64,000 nucleotides of DNA from Akebia trifoliata (taxonomy: Eukaryota; Streptophyta; Magnoliopsida; Ranunculales; Lardizabalaceae): positions 1 to 64,000 of the forward strand of contig JADQWC010000228.1 of NCBI GenBank assembly GCA_017979445.1. The letters are read 5' to 3'. The notes beneath the pieces are model-generated. The model worked only from the letters and a program-made list of their open reading frames with translations. It did no database searches and was not told where the DNA came from. Positions 1 to 12,838 of this stretch are shown here, piece by piece. The translations under genes and the position numbers were made by a program. The stretch's first letter is position 1, and every line of letters begins with the position of its first letter.

Positions 1-3000
1 ATTGAAATGAAAAATACCATCTGCATTACATGATTTATTATATTTAAAGTCAGTTTTGATCGTAAAGAGCAAACCAATGAATCCGCGGTCTAAGCTTCTA
101 GACTACTCTAGAGATCAACTCTAATTTTGGTATCCCACTTTCATGAATCCCTACCAAAGATGCATTCATTTACTTACTTCTTTAGTACAATATCTTGAAA
201 AGTATTTCAAAAATCAAGTTCAATCTTGTTCACATCACCTTGCGATGATGAATCTTCTAGGGCCGCAATACTTTGGGTCAATGCTGCAACTCCATCTTTC
301 CTCTGTATTTGAAAAGTCATAAGAAAATTTGAACACCACAAAATCAGAACTCTTGCTTCGATTCCAACTAATGACGGGCAAAGAACAATCTTCCAATTAG
401 TTTGTTTTTTTTTCAAAATTGAGTATCAAAAACTTGTTGGTTCACACAGAATACCAAGCAATTGAAAATAAAAAGAAAATTATCTAAGAATATAAATTTT
501 ATTAATCAAAGTTTTACAGTATTATTTATAGAAAAAATATTATTCTTAGAAAAACACGAAAAATGACCTAAGCGTGAAAATATATATTACTTAACCTTAA
601 AAGTAAGAGAGAATCGATTGTGCGTGATTCTGACTTCGATAATTAAAGTTATAAACAAAATAAAACTTTCCTAAAATAGCAAAATTGGTAAATGAATGAA
701 TCTGGCCTAAAAATAGAAAGTTCAGCTTGTTATGGATCTAGAAGATATCAACGTTTTTATTCAAGAATAGGTCTCTTCAAATGATTCTGACTCCGTCACT
801 CTTCTGAGTTCGTGGGCCCACTTGGGTTTGTTGATGTACATCAGTGCTGCCACCATGTAAGCCTGTTTTTAATGAAATAAATAACTTGATTGAGGACGAG
901 TCATTTGATGGCACTTAAAAAGGATTTCTTTAATGAGAAAACTATAAAGTAAAATACTATTAATATTTGTTTTCCTCTAAAATTGAGCTAACTCTCAAAA
1001 CCTTAGTTTTTCACCTTGGTTATATATTCTCTCTTGGCATGAGCCTTGCAAAACTATTTATTCTTAAATAACCAAAATACTCCCATTAGCGATCAGTTGT
1101 GTGAAAAAGAATAGCTCCATGGTAGATTAGTGAAATGATCTAAATGCCCTCTCTTTGATTAACGTCCATGTGTATCAAAATATTAAAAATTAACATTATA
1201 GTGCCCAACGGTGTTGGACACAAGATGTCCGACACCTTTAAAAGAATGAGCTCCCTCTTGAGTAGCGAGTACCAGCCAATTATGGTTCTTAAAACCATCG
1301 CTTTGTACTCTCTCATCTTCCTTGAATGAATCCTAAACCCCTTAATTTCCATCTTGACTTCTTCAATGGATGGTGTAGAACAATAATACGTACAAGTTTT
1401 TTTAGTTTCTTTTTTATAATTTTTTTTTTCTTCTTCTAGTTTTGATCGGTAAGATGGGGTTTATATGGGACCTCGCCCCCTATTTATTGATCATCCTCAA
1501 GCATAATTACTTGTTTCTTTAGTTTCTTATAGAGTAGTATAGTTTTGAAATACTTTTATGAGAATGCTCAACATTTAATTGTATTAGGCATTTTGTGTTC
1601 AACATCTTTTTAAAATATTTTACAATGAATTATATTTTTGCCAAAGGTTAAATAGTGTAGGAGTACATTACAATTAAAACTTTAAAAAAAATATATATGA
1701 TAAAATGTTTCTAGCCAGTAGAAGTTTTCTAGCACAACTTGAAAAAAGCTTATATTTGACGGTCCAAGGCTGTTGAATTTCATAAAATTTGACGGATTAA
1801 GACGTCAAAAAAAAAAAAAAAATCGATAGACCGAAACCATTAAATTAATGGAGGATGGGAGACATTTAATGACTTTAAACCGTCGAATTGGGGATCATAA
1901 AAAATTTCAATGCCCATAAGTCATCAAAGTTCATTTTCTAAAATTTGTGGGTTTTGGCCCGTCAAATTTTCTTGTCAAAATTTTCAGTTTTCACATAGTG
2001 TAGTGTTGACGTCTTATGTCACTCAAACACCATTCAACACTAAAATGATCTTTGTAAATATATAGTACTTTTTAAACACATTAGAATCAATCAAGTGTGA
2101 GGGAACCCACTCTTTAGCTAAAAATGTGAGTTTGTCAATCATTTGCACCAATACAAAGAACCATACTTTTCGCTCCAAGTTCTTACAAATGAGAGAATAT
2201 ATATTATATTGTGATACCATGCCCAAGGTATAGAATATGTAACCAAGTTGAAAATACAAATAACTAATTTTTAATTAACAAAAGGTTTGGGATGGTTATA
2301 TCAATGTAAGAGCTGCTGTTACGTCTCTATATGTATGTCTTTTTAGTCAATCAACAGAATTACGTGTGCTTCCAAACTTTTAGCTGAAATAGTAATTTAA
2401 GGATATTGAGAGGAGTCTCTGCAACATAGTCTGTGACTTATTAGTGCCCATATTTTGCAATTATTCCCTGCTTCAACTCTACACAACTCATAATAATTGC
2501 CATTCCATGACTAGTCGCTTTCCTCTCCCATCCCAACACGTTGGCTTGGTGCTTGGACTTAATCTAGATTGGCTTTTGTGAACTTCGGGTGAGCCCAGTC
2601 TTCTTAAAGCTTAAAGATGTCGATCGAATATGATTTAAAAATCCGTTCAAGACGAGATGATGACTATGGAAGTCATCACATCTCAGAGGTTATTGGGTGA
2701 GAAAGTTGGTGTGAGTCATCCACCGCATTGACGCACCCCAAGATTCAAAATGACTCATCCGATATTTTGAAAATATATATCGGATTTTTTATTTTTTATA
2801 TCAAGTAATTAATTTTTAGTGATTTAAATATTTATCATCAATAAAAAATAATACTTTGTGACGGTATTTACTAATAATAAAGGTAAATAAATATTAAAAT
2901 TAATTTTAAATGATTCACACCCTTTGCAAGGACTATAAATTCATAACTAACTTTTTTTTCCTTTGACAAGCCGCACGTACCAATTATCTTAATATATGTT

Positions 3001-3920
3001 CAATAGCTAAATATAGTTATTTTTACATAGAAGGGCATATAAAGATCAGAAGATATGATCTAATCCAGTTGTCTTTACCATCTCAACTAACCCCTAATGG
3101 TAAATTTATTAACCAATTTGTTTTAGGATTTTGCTTTGAGAGGAAGAAAGGTTGTAAAATTTTATTTTATTTTTATATATAGAAATAATGAAAGGATCTC
3201 ATCATCACTGATGGACAGAGGCAGTCATGTCAAATCACATAAATTTTGTTGTGTAATGTGTTTTATTTCATATATTGGTAGATCTCACTCATAATCTCTC
3301 GATATTCAATTAATTCAACTCGATCACATCACTAAGTTTTAGTCAAAGTGTCATATTTTAAAACCTTGTTGGGCAAGGACATTTGATAATTAAGGATTAA
3401 AAAGGACATTAATTTGATATATATTTGAAATTAAAGTACCTTCCTTGAAGGTTGAACCCAATTAAATAAGTCCCAGACCTACATGCCTAGACCTAACAGC
3501 AACAACAAACAGCCCTTTATTCATGTAAACCCTCTTTATCATTCAAGTCACAATGCAGTTGTAGGAGTAGAGGGGACCATGCGAGGTTGAATTGAATTGA
3601 GCACACATCTTCCTTTTCTCCCTCTCATCAAAGGTCACTATCTTCAGCAAAACCTAGCTCATTTTATTGTATTGAATTTGGTCTAGCATGACTTGGCATG
3701 GAAACGTTGAGACCCCCCATGTGTTCCATTGGATCTTTTTATGATCGTGGTTAGATGAGTCGGTGTCTCATCGTTCCTCATTCATCTTCCCATTAGTTGT
3801 TTTGAACGCGACATTGCCTTTTGAACTCCTGTATGGGGCAACAACAGTGTTTTGATGATCATCCATGCTATATCAACATTAGTTTTGATGAATGGACCAT
3901 ATGAGTTGATGCAGATACTT
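1..3920. other. intergenic, no gene seen
   Basis: No open reading frame here has recognisable protein similarity, and no splice-linked exon series could be built on either strand. The sequence is AT-rich with short A/T runs and transposon-like debris. The short ORFs present look like chance. Confidence 0.6.
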
Positions 3921-4519
3921 AGGGTAATTTCAATATATATACCCTTCGGGTTTTGGTGCATATTTCAAACTGATGAAATCCCCTCTTGGCTTGGCTGTGA
4001 TCTTTGAGAGACTAATAAAAAAATTACTGAAAGATCCTTATATATTAATTCAACCTAAGTCCTACCAAAAACCTTTTATTTTTATTCCCCAAAAAATCTA
4101 TTACCTTCAACCTAAGTTCAATGTCCCTACGGTGCTGATAAATAGGATTAGAGACTGTCAAATAAATCAATGAGCAGTAAATAAATAAAGATTTTATAGT
4201 AGAAGACTTTACCAAAAAAAGACATCAAGACTTAAACATGACGAATTTTTGGAGATAAAAAAAGAAAGAATTTTTGTTGGTGGTGGTGGTGGTGGTCGTG
4301 GTCGTGGTTGTTTGTGTGGGTGTGGGTGTGGGTGCATGCACCTTTTGAGAAATAAAATAGAGGTCATTTTACAAGAAGTTGAAGACTAGGGTATTTTAAT
4401 CATTTTCTATTAGTCTTTCTTAGAAGAATTTGGTTAAGGGGTATTTTATTAATTTGAAAACCTGTGGGATGTACTTTAAATTATAGACCAAAACCTAGAG
4501 GGATTTGTCGAAATTCCCC
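3921..4519. mobile_element. MITE-like element with imperfect terminal inverted repeats
   Basis: The left end (from about 3921) and the reverse complement of the right end (to about 4519) are alike over roughly 70 bp. Both hold a GGGTAATTTC-like start and a GGTTTTGGT core. No transposase is present. A related terminal design and an internal 'gaagatgagggtatttaatc'-type motif recur around 22.9-23.1 kb, 43.96-44.73 kb and 45.3-45.8 kb, so this is a local repeat family. Confidence 0.5.
4277..4335. repeat. GGT / GTGTGG microsatellite
   Basis: A compound simple repeat inside the MITE-like element: GGT triplets grade into CGTGGT and then GTGTGGGT units. Likely length-variable. Confidence 0.85.
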
Positions 4520-5145
4520 ATTATTTAATGTGACTGTGAGTGAGATACTAAGAGAAGGGAACACAAAGGGAGCATGTGGTGGTAGGGTAGCCATTTAAAT
4601 AGATATGGCAACAACATTAGATCCCACCATAAGAAGTATGAAATCAACACATATAATTCTAATGTGTCAGTGTGGTTAACTCTTTTTAAGTCTTGGACCA
4701 TAATCATAAGAGCCAAAGGACCACAATGGTATATCTCTGTAAAGAAAGTTTGGAAAAGAGAAAAGGTGATGTGTTCTTTTCAAGTTGTATCATTTCAACT
4801 TCTCCTTGGCCACCCTCTATGTTTATGTCAAAAAATTTAAAGTCATACATATATTTCGAAAAGAGCATTAAATAATAACATTCTAATAACTCATCTGTTG
4901 CATTAAGAGACATTTTATATTTGGGGGAGTAAACATTCGCCACAAGTTAGCAAGTCTTAATGTATGTCATCGTAAACAAAATTAATCTCAATTCAAGATA
5001 TTTTTATCCTTTTACATCATCTTAAATTTTTATGAATAACAAACGGTAGAATTTTCAATGGATTATATTGAATTTGAAACTAATCCAATAGGCAATGGAT
5101 CAAACTCTTTCTCATTTGATTTTTATTGTTAATAAAAAAGAGTCG
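4520..5145. other. intergenic, no gene seen
   Basis: Overlapping short ORFs occur on both strands here, but none has a recognisable domain, codon pattern or splice partner. Nothing else was identified. Confidence 0.5.
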
Positions 5146-5352
5146 TGTTGGAGTGACTACGAAATTCTTGAATTTCGTTTCAAATTGTACTGACATGGAA
5201 GAAACATGGAAGTGTGCACAGAGCCATAAATGCTTTTCACTTGTATCTCAGTGAAAAGTATTTATGGTACTAGTGAAAAGCATCAATGGTTTTATACACA
5301 CATCTATGTCGGTACAGTGTAAAATGCAGTGAATTTCGTAGTATCTTCAGCA
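5146..5352. mobile_element. MITE, family M1 copy 1
   Basis: About 207 bp with terminal inverted repeats of roughly 30-45 bp: the left end reads TGTTGGAGTGACTACGAAAT and the right end is its near complement ending CTTCAGCA. An internal smaller hairpin is built from a 'ATGCTTTTCACT' block and its complement. Copies of the same family lie at 28664-28832 and, split by a later insertion, at 50302-53904. The target-site duplication is not clear, so the superfamily is unassigned. Confidence 0.7.
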
Positions 5353-7421
5353 TTTTCTAAAAAAAATTGTACTAAAATAATGAATCAATAGTATTGAAAA
5401 TATTAGAATTGTTGATTGATAAATTTGAGGGTTGAACTCAAAATCAATTGGCAATAAATAGAGAGGCCAGGAGTTTATAAAGAGAGAGAGAGAGAGAAAA
5501 AAAGGCAATGAGGTCTGATGTGAGACTAAACACAATATTGATTGCACATAATTAAAGAAAATTGTGGGAGAACATGGATTAAGTGGTTAAGTGTTTGAAA
5601 TTTACTCTTTATGCCATTGATTCATCCACTTAACACCCTTTATCTTTAACTGGCTAAATTTCAATCCTCAAATTCTCTCTCTCTCTCTCTCTCTCTCATT
5701 CATTCATTGAATCCAACAATCATTGATTTGATTTAAACAAGAATTTGTCACCTCAGACAACCTTTTATCTAACTTGTACTACTTCAAGCACATTACCTTA
5801 TTTACCCTCTGACATGTTTGAAAAAATTAAAATAAATCTGGTCTTAAATTTGTCAAAGACTACTATATATATATATATATATAATTAATTATATTTTGTA
5901 TATATTATTAATTCAAATACCATATAACTTGTTTTTATTAGTAATTAATTTTTTTTAATTTCCAAATGTCAAGGGAATGTAAATGAGTGAATCCCTTAAT
6001 CTAGCATGTTATTTGTACAAATAAACAATAAAATAAAAAATAAAAAAAAATTTAAGAAACACAATTACATGGTTTGATAATATTCCTACATCTTTAGATA
6101 ATGACAACATCCTTTCACTATTTCCATGAAAAAAAAAAAGATTTCATAAAAAATATAGAATTTAAAAAATAAAAATAATTTCTTTTTAAGATCTAAAATT
6201 TTGAAAATGGTCAGCCATATATATATTTAAAGTGACTGGAGTACATAAAGTAATTTTGTTTTTGGGGGACCACTTCCATCATTTCAATGAGTAAGATTCA
6301 CATAACCTTCCTTTTGAAACAAACAATTATTAAGGAGTAGTCGAAAGTAAAAATCAGTACAAATGTGTTTGATGTGTGAATCAAATTAAAGACTAGTCTA
6401 GATAGTACTATCTTCCCTTGTTTCCTGAGGTTGACATTGAAGCTCATATATAGACTCTGAACGCGGTCGATCAAACTTAACAATATATAATTCACATGAA
6501 CAATGTTCCCTCCTTGATATGTTCAATCACTGCCAAATGGTCCCCATCTTTACCTTAGATGGTGACACGATCGATCCAACAATATTCAAATTAAGATTTC
6601 CATTGGATTCTTCCTTCTTCTTCGATAAGTTTCTTCTTATGAATTTTTTTTTTTTTTTTAATCTAGGCATTTAAAAGTTTTATAATTTACACTTTCTCTT
6701 ATAATCTAATTAAAAATGGGCTAAAGGAAATATATTCTAAGAAATTATTTCATCGAACGTACTCCTCCCCTGGATCTGGGAATAGCGACATGAACTAAAT
6801 GCCCCATCCAAGACAAGGAACTTACTCCAAAGATATATATATATATATTTGGCCCAAAAAACTGGTGTAGGACAAGTTGTAGAAGACTATATCGAATGGC
6901 AAGGTTTAAAAAAGATGGGTCGAAAGATTAAACTTGCAAATTAACTTCATATGGGCATAACTTCATGATGGTTATTAGAATCTTTGTTATAATAATAATA
7001 TAGAAAACTAATAACGAGACACTAAAAATAAATTTAGCAATGGAATCCATTAAGAAACTTTACGAGCAAAAATAAAAGAACCCTGCTACAATGACTATAA
7101 GTAGCACTGTATGTGTGTAGAGAACTATCGATTTTCTAGAATATATAACACATGTATCTCAAGAAAAAGCATCTAGGTTAATACATATTCATGTACACTC
7201 TCAGTGATACTTCAAGAATTGTTTCAAGTCACTTTAGCATTTTTCAAAATTCAAAATAGAATGTCTTCTTAGAGGTCAAAACACGTGTGGGTCATACATT
7301 TTTACTTTTAGGGTGTGTTTGATAACATGGAAAATCATTTTCCATAGATTTTGAAATTCATGGGAAAATGGGAGTGGAAAATGTGTATATAAAAAAAAAT
7401 AAAAAATTAATTTGACAAACA
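5353..7421. other. intergenic with simple repeats
   Basis: No gene seen. Simple repeats are (GA)n near 5480-5500, (CT)n near 5673-5697, (TA)n near 5864-5882 and again near 6835-6848, and a poly-T run near 6646-6659. The remaining sequence is AT-rich and unassigned. Confidence 0.55.
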
Positions 7422-7937
7422 AAATTTACTAAGGCTATGTTTGATTGCTTTTGGAAAAATACAGGAAAAGAAACAGATGGGTGAAGGAGGAGGAGGAAGA
7501 AGAAGAGAGAGAGAGAGAGAGGACTACCGAGTGCGATGATGTCGTTTGTGACAACAAAGATAGTGACAGTGGTAGAAGAATGAGAGAATAGAGATTAGGG
7601 TTTTAATTTATATCTGATTTGTTTTTAATCCTTCTTGAGGATCAATCTTGTTCTTACTTTCAGCGTTAATCTATGTTTTTTTCTTTAATTAATTATGGTG
7701 GGGCTCTTCATAGCCCATGCTTACCGATCAAAAGAAAAAGGCTTTTAGGGTAGATTTTATGTATCCATAAGTATAGGTGAGAAAATGCAATCCAATCTTT
7801 ACTTGATTTTCTGATGAGGTTGAAAATTCATTTTTCATGGAAAAATGCAATCTAACAAATAAAAAATCTCGTTTTCCTTGGAAAGTGATTTTCTAACCCA
7901 TTTTCCATGCCAAATCAAACATAGCCTTAGTAAATTT
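7422..7937. mobile_element. MITE with a perfect 25-bp inverted repeat
   Basis: 7422-7446 and 7913-7937 are perfect inverted repeats carrying the 'GGCTATGTTTGATT' motif. Similarity extends outward a further 20-30 bp on each side with mismatches, so the true element may start near 7398 and end near 7962. A purine-rich GGA/GAA/GA microsatellite lies at about 7480-7521. There is no transposase. The 'gtttgatt' end motif is typical of non-autonomous hAT-like plant elements; that assignment is an inference. Confidence 0.65.
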
Positions 7938-8281
7938 GTTTCTCAAAGTTAAATTTTTTTACTATTTTGAACAAGTACAATGGCAGGACAATGCGAAGAC
8001 ATTTAAAGTTTAGAGGTTTTTTTTTTTTTTTTTTTTTTTTGGATTATTCAAATTATCAATAAAAATTTTCTTTTTTTAAAGATAAATTTTTCTTGTTTTA
8101 CATTTATGAGTCTTTTGTTTTGTTTCAACGACCACAATCAAAAGTCAGAGATCAGACATCAAAGTGCCAAGGGTCATTCAACTCATTTTGAGGATCATTG
8201 ATTGACTTGCTAAGTTTTAATATTGTAGTTTCAACACAATGTCCACGAGTAGTTCATCATTTATTAATGTAATTGTAATTT

Positions 8282-8323
<42 letters not shown>

Positions 8324-9974
8324 GTGAATAGTAACGTTCAAGACCTCATGGAGACATTAGCATTATCCAACATATTTTTTTTTTCAATACTACCCTTCTA
8401 AATTTTATCTTTTAATAAAAAAGATAAGAACATTAGATGGATCTAACTTAGATTAAATGAGTTAGGAGAAGCTAACATCCAAGATCTCATGAGGACTTCA
8501 GCATTCTTCATCATATTGATATTGGAATAAATAAGTTGGATACTTACAATTTGAGCTTGAATTTTTAATTTAGCCCAACGCGGCCATTAGATGGATCAAA
8601 AACTTAGACTATGATTTTTAACTCCAACTAGCCTGATCCATTTACAGTCCAAGCCAAATCTAGTCTGGCTAGCCCATTGACAGCCCTAGAGGAACTCATT
8701 TTTATTTTTTTTCTCTAAACATTTTCGCTTCCCCATTTTGACTAGAAATTCAAATCTTACCCTGAACAATTTGACTTCCCTGATTTGATTTGATTGGGTT
8801 GCATCATAAATGCAAAAGTGACGTGGCATATTCAAACTGATCTCTTTTGCGTGACATGTGGCATATTTTTTTTGGGCCCACTCATGGTGAATCTAAATAA
8901 TAAAAAATCATTCTGATCAGTTATTTAAAGACATTGGATACCATCCTTTCCAATTTATTTTATTTTTATAATATTGGGCCGCTTGTAATAAATAAACCCT
9001 ATTCCTGGAGTACAGAATCAAATTTTGATATTTAGTAGTTGAGTTGTACTTGTACCCAAATGCTTCTAATTAATTAACCCATTTTCAAGCATTAATAAGA
9101 TTTGAAATGGTCATCTAATAAGTCCAGAAATTATTAAACTTTGCTGTGTACATGTTTTGCCAAGTGGCATGCTCCTGGGTCCTACTGCCCATAAATGTTT
9201 GACCTTTTTATTTGGGTGGACCTCAACACCAAAAGTCAGTCAGTCCAATCAGATTGGTACATTTCTAGGGCCCATGATTAGAATAATTCAAACACAATGA
9301 CTTACAATCAATCTCATTAGCCTCAGTAATTTTTTTTGTACCATCCAATCATTTGATATTTCACACAAGATCTTGGCTATAAATTTTTCTGTAAAAGATA
9401 AATCTACCCTTCTGTGATAAAAATGACCCAAACCGCCTTTCCTTGCGATTACTGTCCAATTGCCAAAACAAGAAATTAAAGGAGCTCATAATTATACACA
9501 ATGTCGGCCCATGGGCTTAAAACTTAACCCAATATAAGAAGGGGTATTCCAATCAAACCAGCCCAAAATGGCATTATCATGTTCAATGCGTTCCAATCGG
9601 GTGCGATGGAATATTTGAATTGGAAACATACCACATCATCATCGAACAGAAAACCCAACTACATCTGTACTACTAAAGCAATTAGATTCGTTTCGTATGG
9701 GCATATGGGATACTTTTCAATATGTAACGTAAATCTGATCGAAATGTCTTCTCTTTATAAAGGTTGAGTTAGTTGTTGCATACACCTAGATCAACAGCCC
9801 TTTTTGATCTCTGTAGGACTCATTCCCAATAGGAGACCTTTGGATGTTTTATTTTTTGTATCATTTGATGGGTAAGTGACATTTATATCTAAGACTTCAA
9901 AAAATAAAATTGTTTCCAATATACTTCCAAGAGCTAGTAATCTAACCCATCATTAGCTTGGTGATTAATTTAGA
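7938..9974. other. intergenic, no gene seen
   Basis: Holds a poly-T run (about 8018-8040) and a compound (TC)n(TA)n microsatellite (about 8281-8322). A 62-codon ORF on the plus strand at 9579-9767 has no recognisable similarity and is not called. Confidence 0.5.
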
Positions 9975-10106
9975 GAACTTCTATTAACCCACCAACTTTT
10001 ACTCATAACACGACACTACTACATAAATAAATAAATAAAACAATGGTGTAATTTCAAAAGCATTGGTGTTATAAGTAAAAGTCGGTGTGCTAATAATAGA
10101 ATATCT
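9975..10106. mobile_element. short MITE, family M2 (about 130 bp)
   Basis: Left and right ends form an inverted repeat of about 35 bp around the core 'ACTTTTACTCATAACAC' and its complement. The same core occurs in longer elements at 18316-18664 and 36786-37107, so this looks like an internally deleted relative. Confidence 0.6.
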
Positions 10107-10598
10107 TAATTTATTGGATTAGCTTGGGCACCACAAATAGCGATAGAAAGCCTAAAATGAGGTAGATTAGGCTAGTAAGAAAAGATGTGGAGTCATGTAT
10201 CCTGAAAATGGATATAGTTTAAGATCGATAATAATGTTGACAATCAAAATATTTAGAATAAAGCATAGATTATGGTGATGATGACAACAATGACAAATAT
10301 TGGACCTACTTGTAAGAATCTGAACATTGAAACAATGTTGTTACAGAGAGAAACTCATGAAGCACATAATGAACAAAGTAAAGAACATTGAAACGCTCCG
10401 AGTGTTAACTCTGCATTTTGTATCGTTAAATCTCGTTGGAAGAAACAGTGATCTTGTTATATAAGGTTAGGTTTTTGTCATCTACCTAAATGTATATGTA
10501 CAAAACTAGATAAAACTATTAACTTAGAAATTCTCAGCTTACAGCTGAAGAACACACAACAAAAACAAGTACCTTTGGCATTATATTTACTATGTCGA
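10107..10598. other. region downstream of NSE4A
   Basis: Covers the probable 3' UTR and downstream flank of the minus-strand NSE4A gene. No other gene is seen. Confidence 0.4.
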
Positions 10599-12803
10599 TC
10601 ATCGAAGCTTACGCTTACCCTTTCGAATGGCAGAAGCTTCTGCAGTAGCATCATCACTCTGAGGAGATTCTTCTACAACCGATTGTTCTTGTATGACCAG
10701 GCCACGGTTCCTAGATAGCTTTCTGATTGGTGTTGTAGGTGCTGTTGTTTGAGAGTCTACAGGTTCGGACTGCCCCTGAGAATCACACGATGTGTTAGCT
10801 TGACTCCGATGTGGCATCAGCTCTTCCCCAGTTCCCACAGAGTCCATCAACAACTGCAAAAAGACAATCAAAATATATAAAACTAACATTAAACCAACAA
10901 AATTGCTTGCTAGATATTTCATTATGCAAGAAGGTCTTCACATGGTCCAATAACCAAGATGATTCAATTATGTCAAAAGATTGAATAGATTCTTGGTCTC
11001 TCCATCATAGGAGGAACACTTTCCTTCCATAGTTCAATCTGCAGTTCCAAACCCGACCTCCAAACATTCGTCAATTATTCTTGAAGCCACTATGGAAAGG
11101 CGACCGATACCATTTCACTTCAACAATGTGTGGATTTTACATCAAGATCGGGATCAAGTGGTTCAATGGTGGAACTCCTTCTCAAAATATGGAAGACCTA
11201 GAGTGCTATTCAAAAGTAGATAAAAAGCACCCAAGGAAAGGCTTAAGATACGGAACAAAGAGACCTTTTGACAAGGTTGAGTAGAAGAAATCTATTATGA
11301 GCTAGATTGACACAATAGTTTTTTTTTTTTTAAAGGAAGAGATGGGGGAACCTATCTGTGGAGAAGTTGCAAAGATCACATCTTAGGAGTGAAATACCAT
11401 AGAACAAATCAAAAGACGGGAAGCTTCTCGAGGAGGGAATCAAAGAAGAAAATGTGAAATTTTACAAGAACCTTTATTTGAAGGAACGTGTGGGTAGGCC
11501 AACTCTTGATAATTTAGAATTTGAATGTATTTCACTCAAGCAACAACCATAGTAGGAACGGAAATTTGACAAAGATGAGGTACATCGAATCATTAATGGT
11601 ATGAGCTAGGTCAAAGCACTAGGTTCCAATGGGCTCTGTATCGCATTTTACAAAGGGTATTGGGATAATAATGAAAGATGATTTGATGCTAGCTATCAAG
11701 GAATTTAATGGCATTGGTTTCCTTGAACATAGCTTGAACAATACTTTTGTGTCCTTGATTCCAAACTTACAAGGAGCAAAACAATATGCGAAATCCTTTC
11801 CTTACTAACAAAGTAAGATTTTAAGCCTTACTAAGCATTGATTTGCTCAAATGGATTGCCACATCAGCAATCCAACAACACAGCCCTCTTAAGTTTCATT
11901 AAAAAAAAAAAAAAAACTCAGATTCAAAAAATATATATATATCTTTCAAACATGATCCAAGGTTTTCAAAATGGACAGCTACCAAACTTCCACCTAACTC
12001 GCAAACTTAAAATTACAATTCAACAGTGAAAAATAACTTTGCTTGGAAAAAAAAAGTTCAAAGTTCATAGAATTTTGTCATATACAACCCTGAAGCACCG
12101 AATCATGTTTTTGGATGCCTGAAGGTGAGCCAAAGGACACTTAGTAAGGGTGAAATCCTTGATCAAAAAAAAGAAATCCTTACTAACTTAGTAAGGCTAG
12201 TCAGACTCAAAAAATATTAGGGGTCTAAGGTCAATTAGCCTAATGGGATCGATGTATAAAATAAAGCCAAAAAATTTGGCATCCAATTAAAGGAAGTTAA
12301 CACATGATTACATCCATTATTAAGCCTCATCATAAGGAAACAAATATTGACTTGTATGCAAAACCAAAACTTGTATGCAAGAAAAAGACTTGCGATCACA
12401 TGAACTGAAATTTTTTGAGGTACATAACAAGGCGCATGGATGTTGGATACAGGTGGATAGGATGGATTATGTGCATATCACTCCATTCTAATTAATGGTA
12501 GCTCTGGGTTTTTTTAGGAGATCTAAGGGTCTCAAATAGGGAAACTAGTGTCCCTGTTCTTGTTTAACATTGTAGTCGAGGCATTTGGGAGAGTGGTGGA
12601 AAGTCCTACAGCCAATAGCAACTTGGTGGGTTTTAAACCTTCTCTAAATGGGCCTATGACTTAGCATATACAATTCGTTGATGATACATCGGTCTTTTTA
12701 AGAGCATCATTTTAACAAATTAGATCATTTACAAGCTGGTGATTTGCTCGGAGGTAGTTTCTAACCTGGCCATTAACATGCCAAAAGGGTGTGTGTGTGT
12801 GTG

Positions 12804-12838
<35 letters not shown>

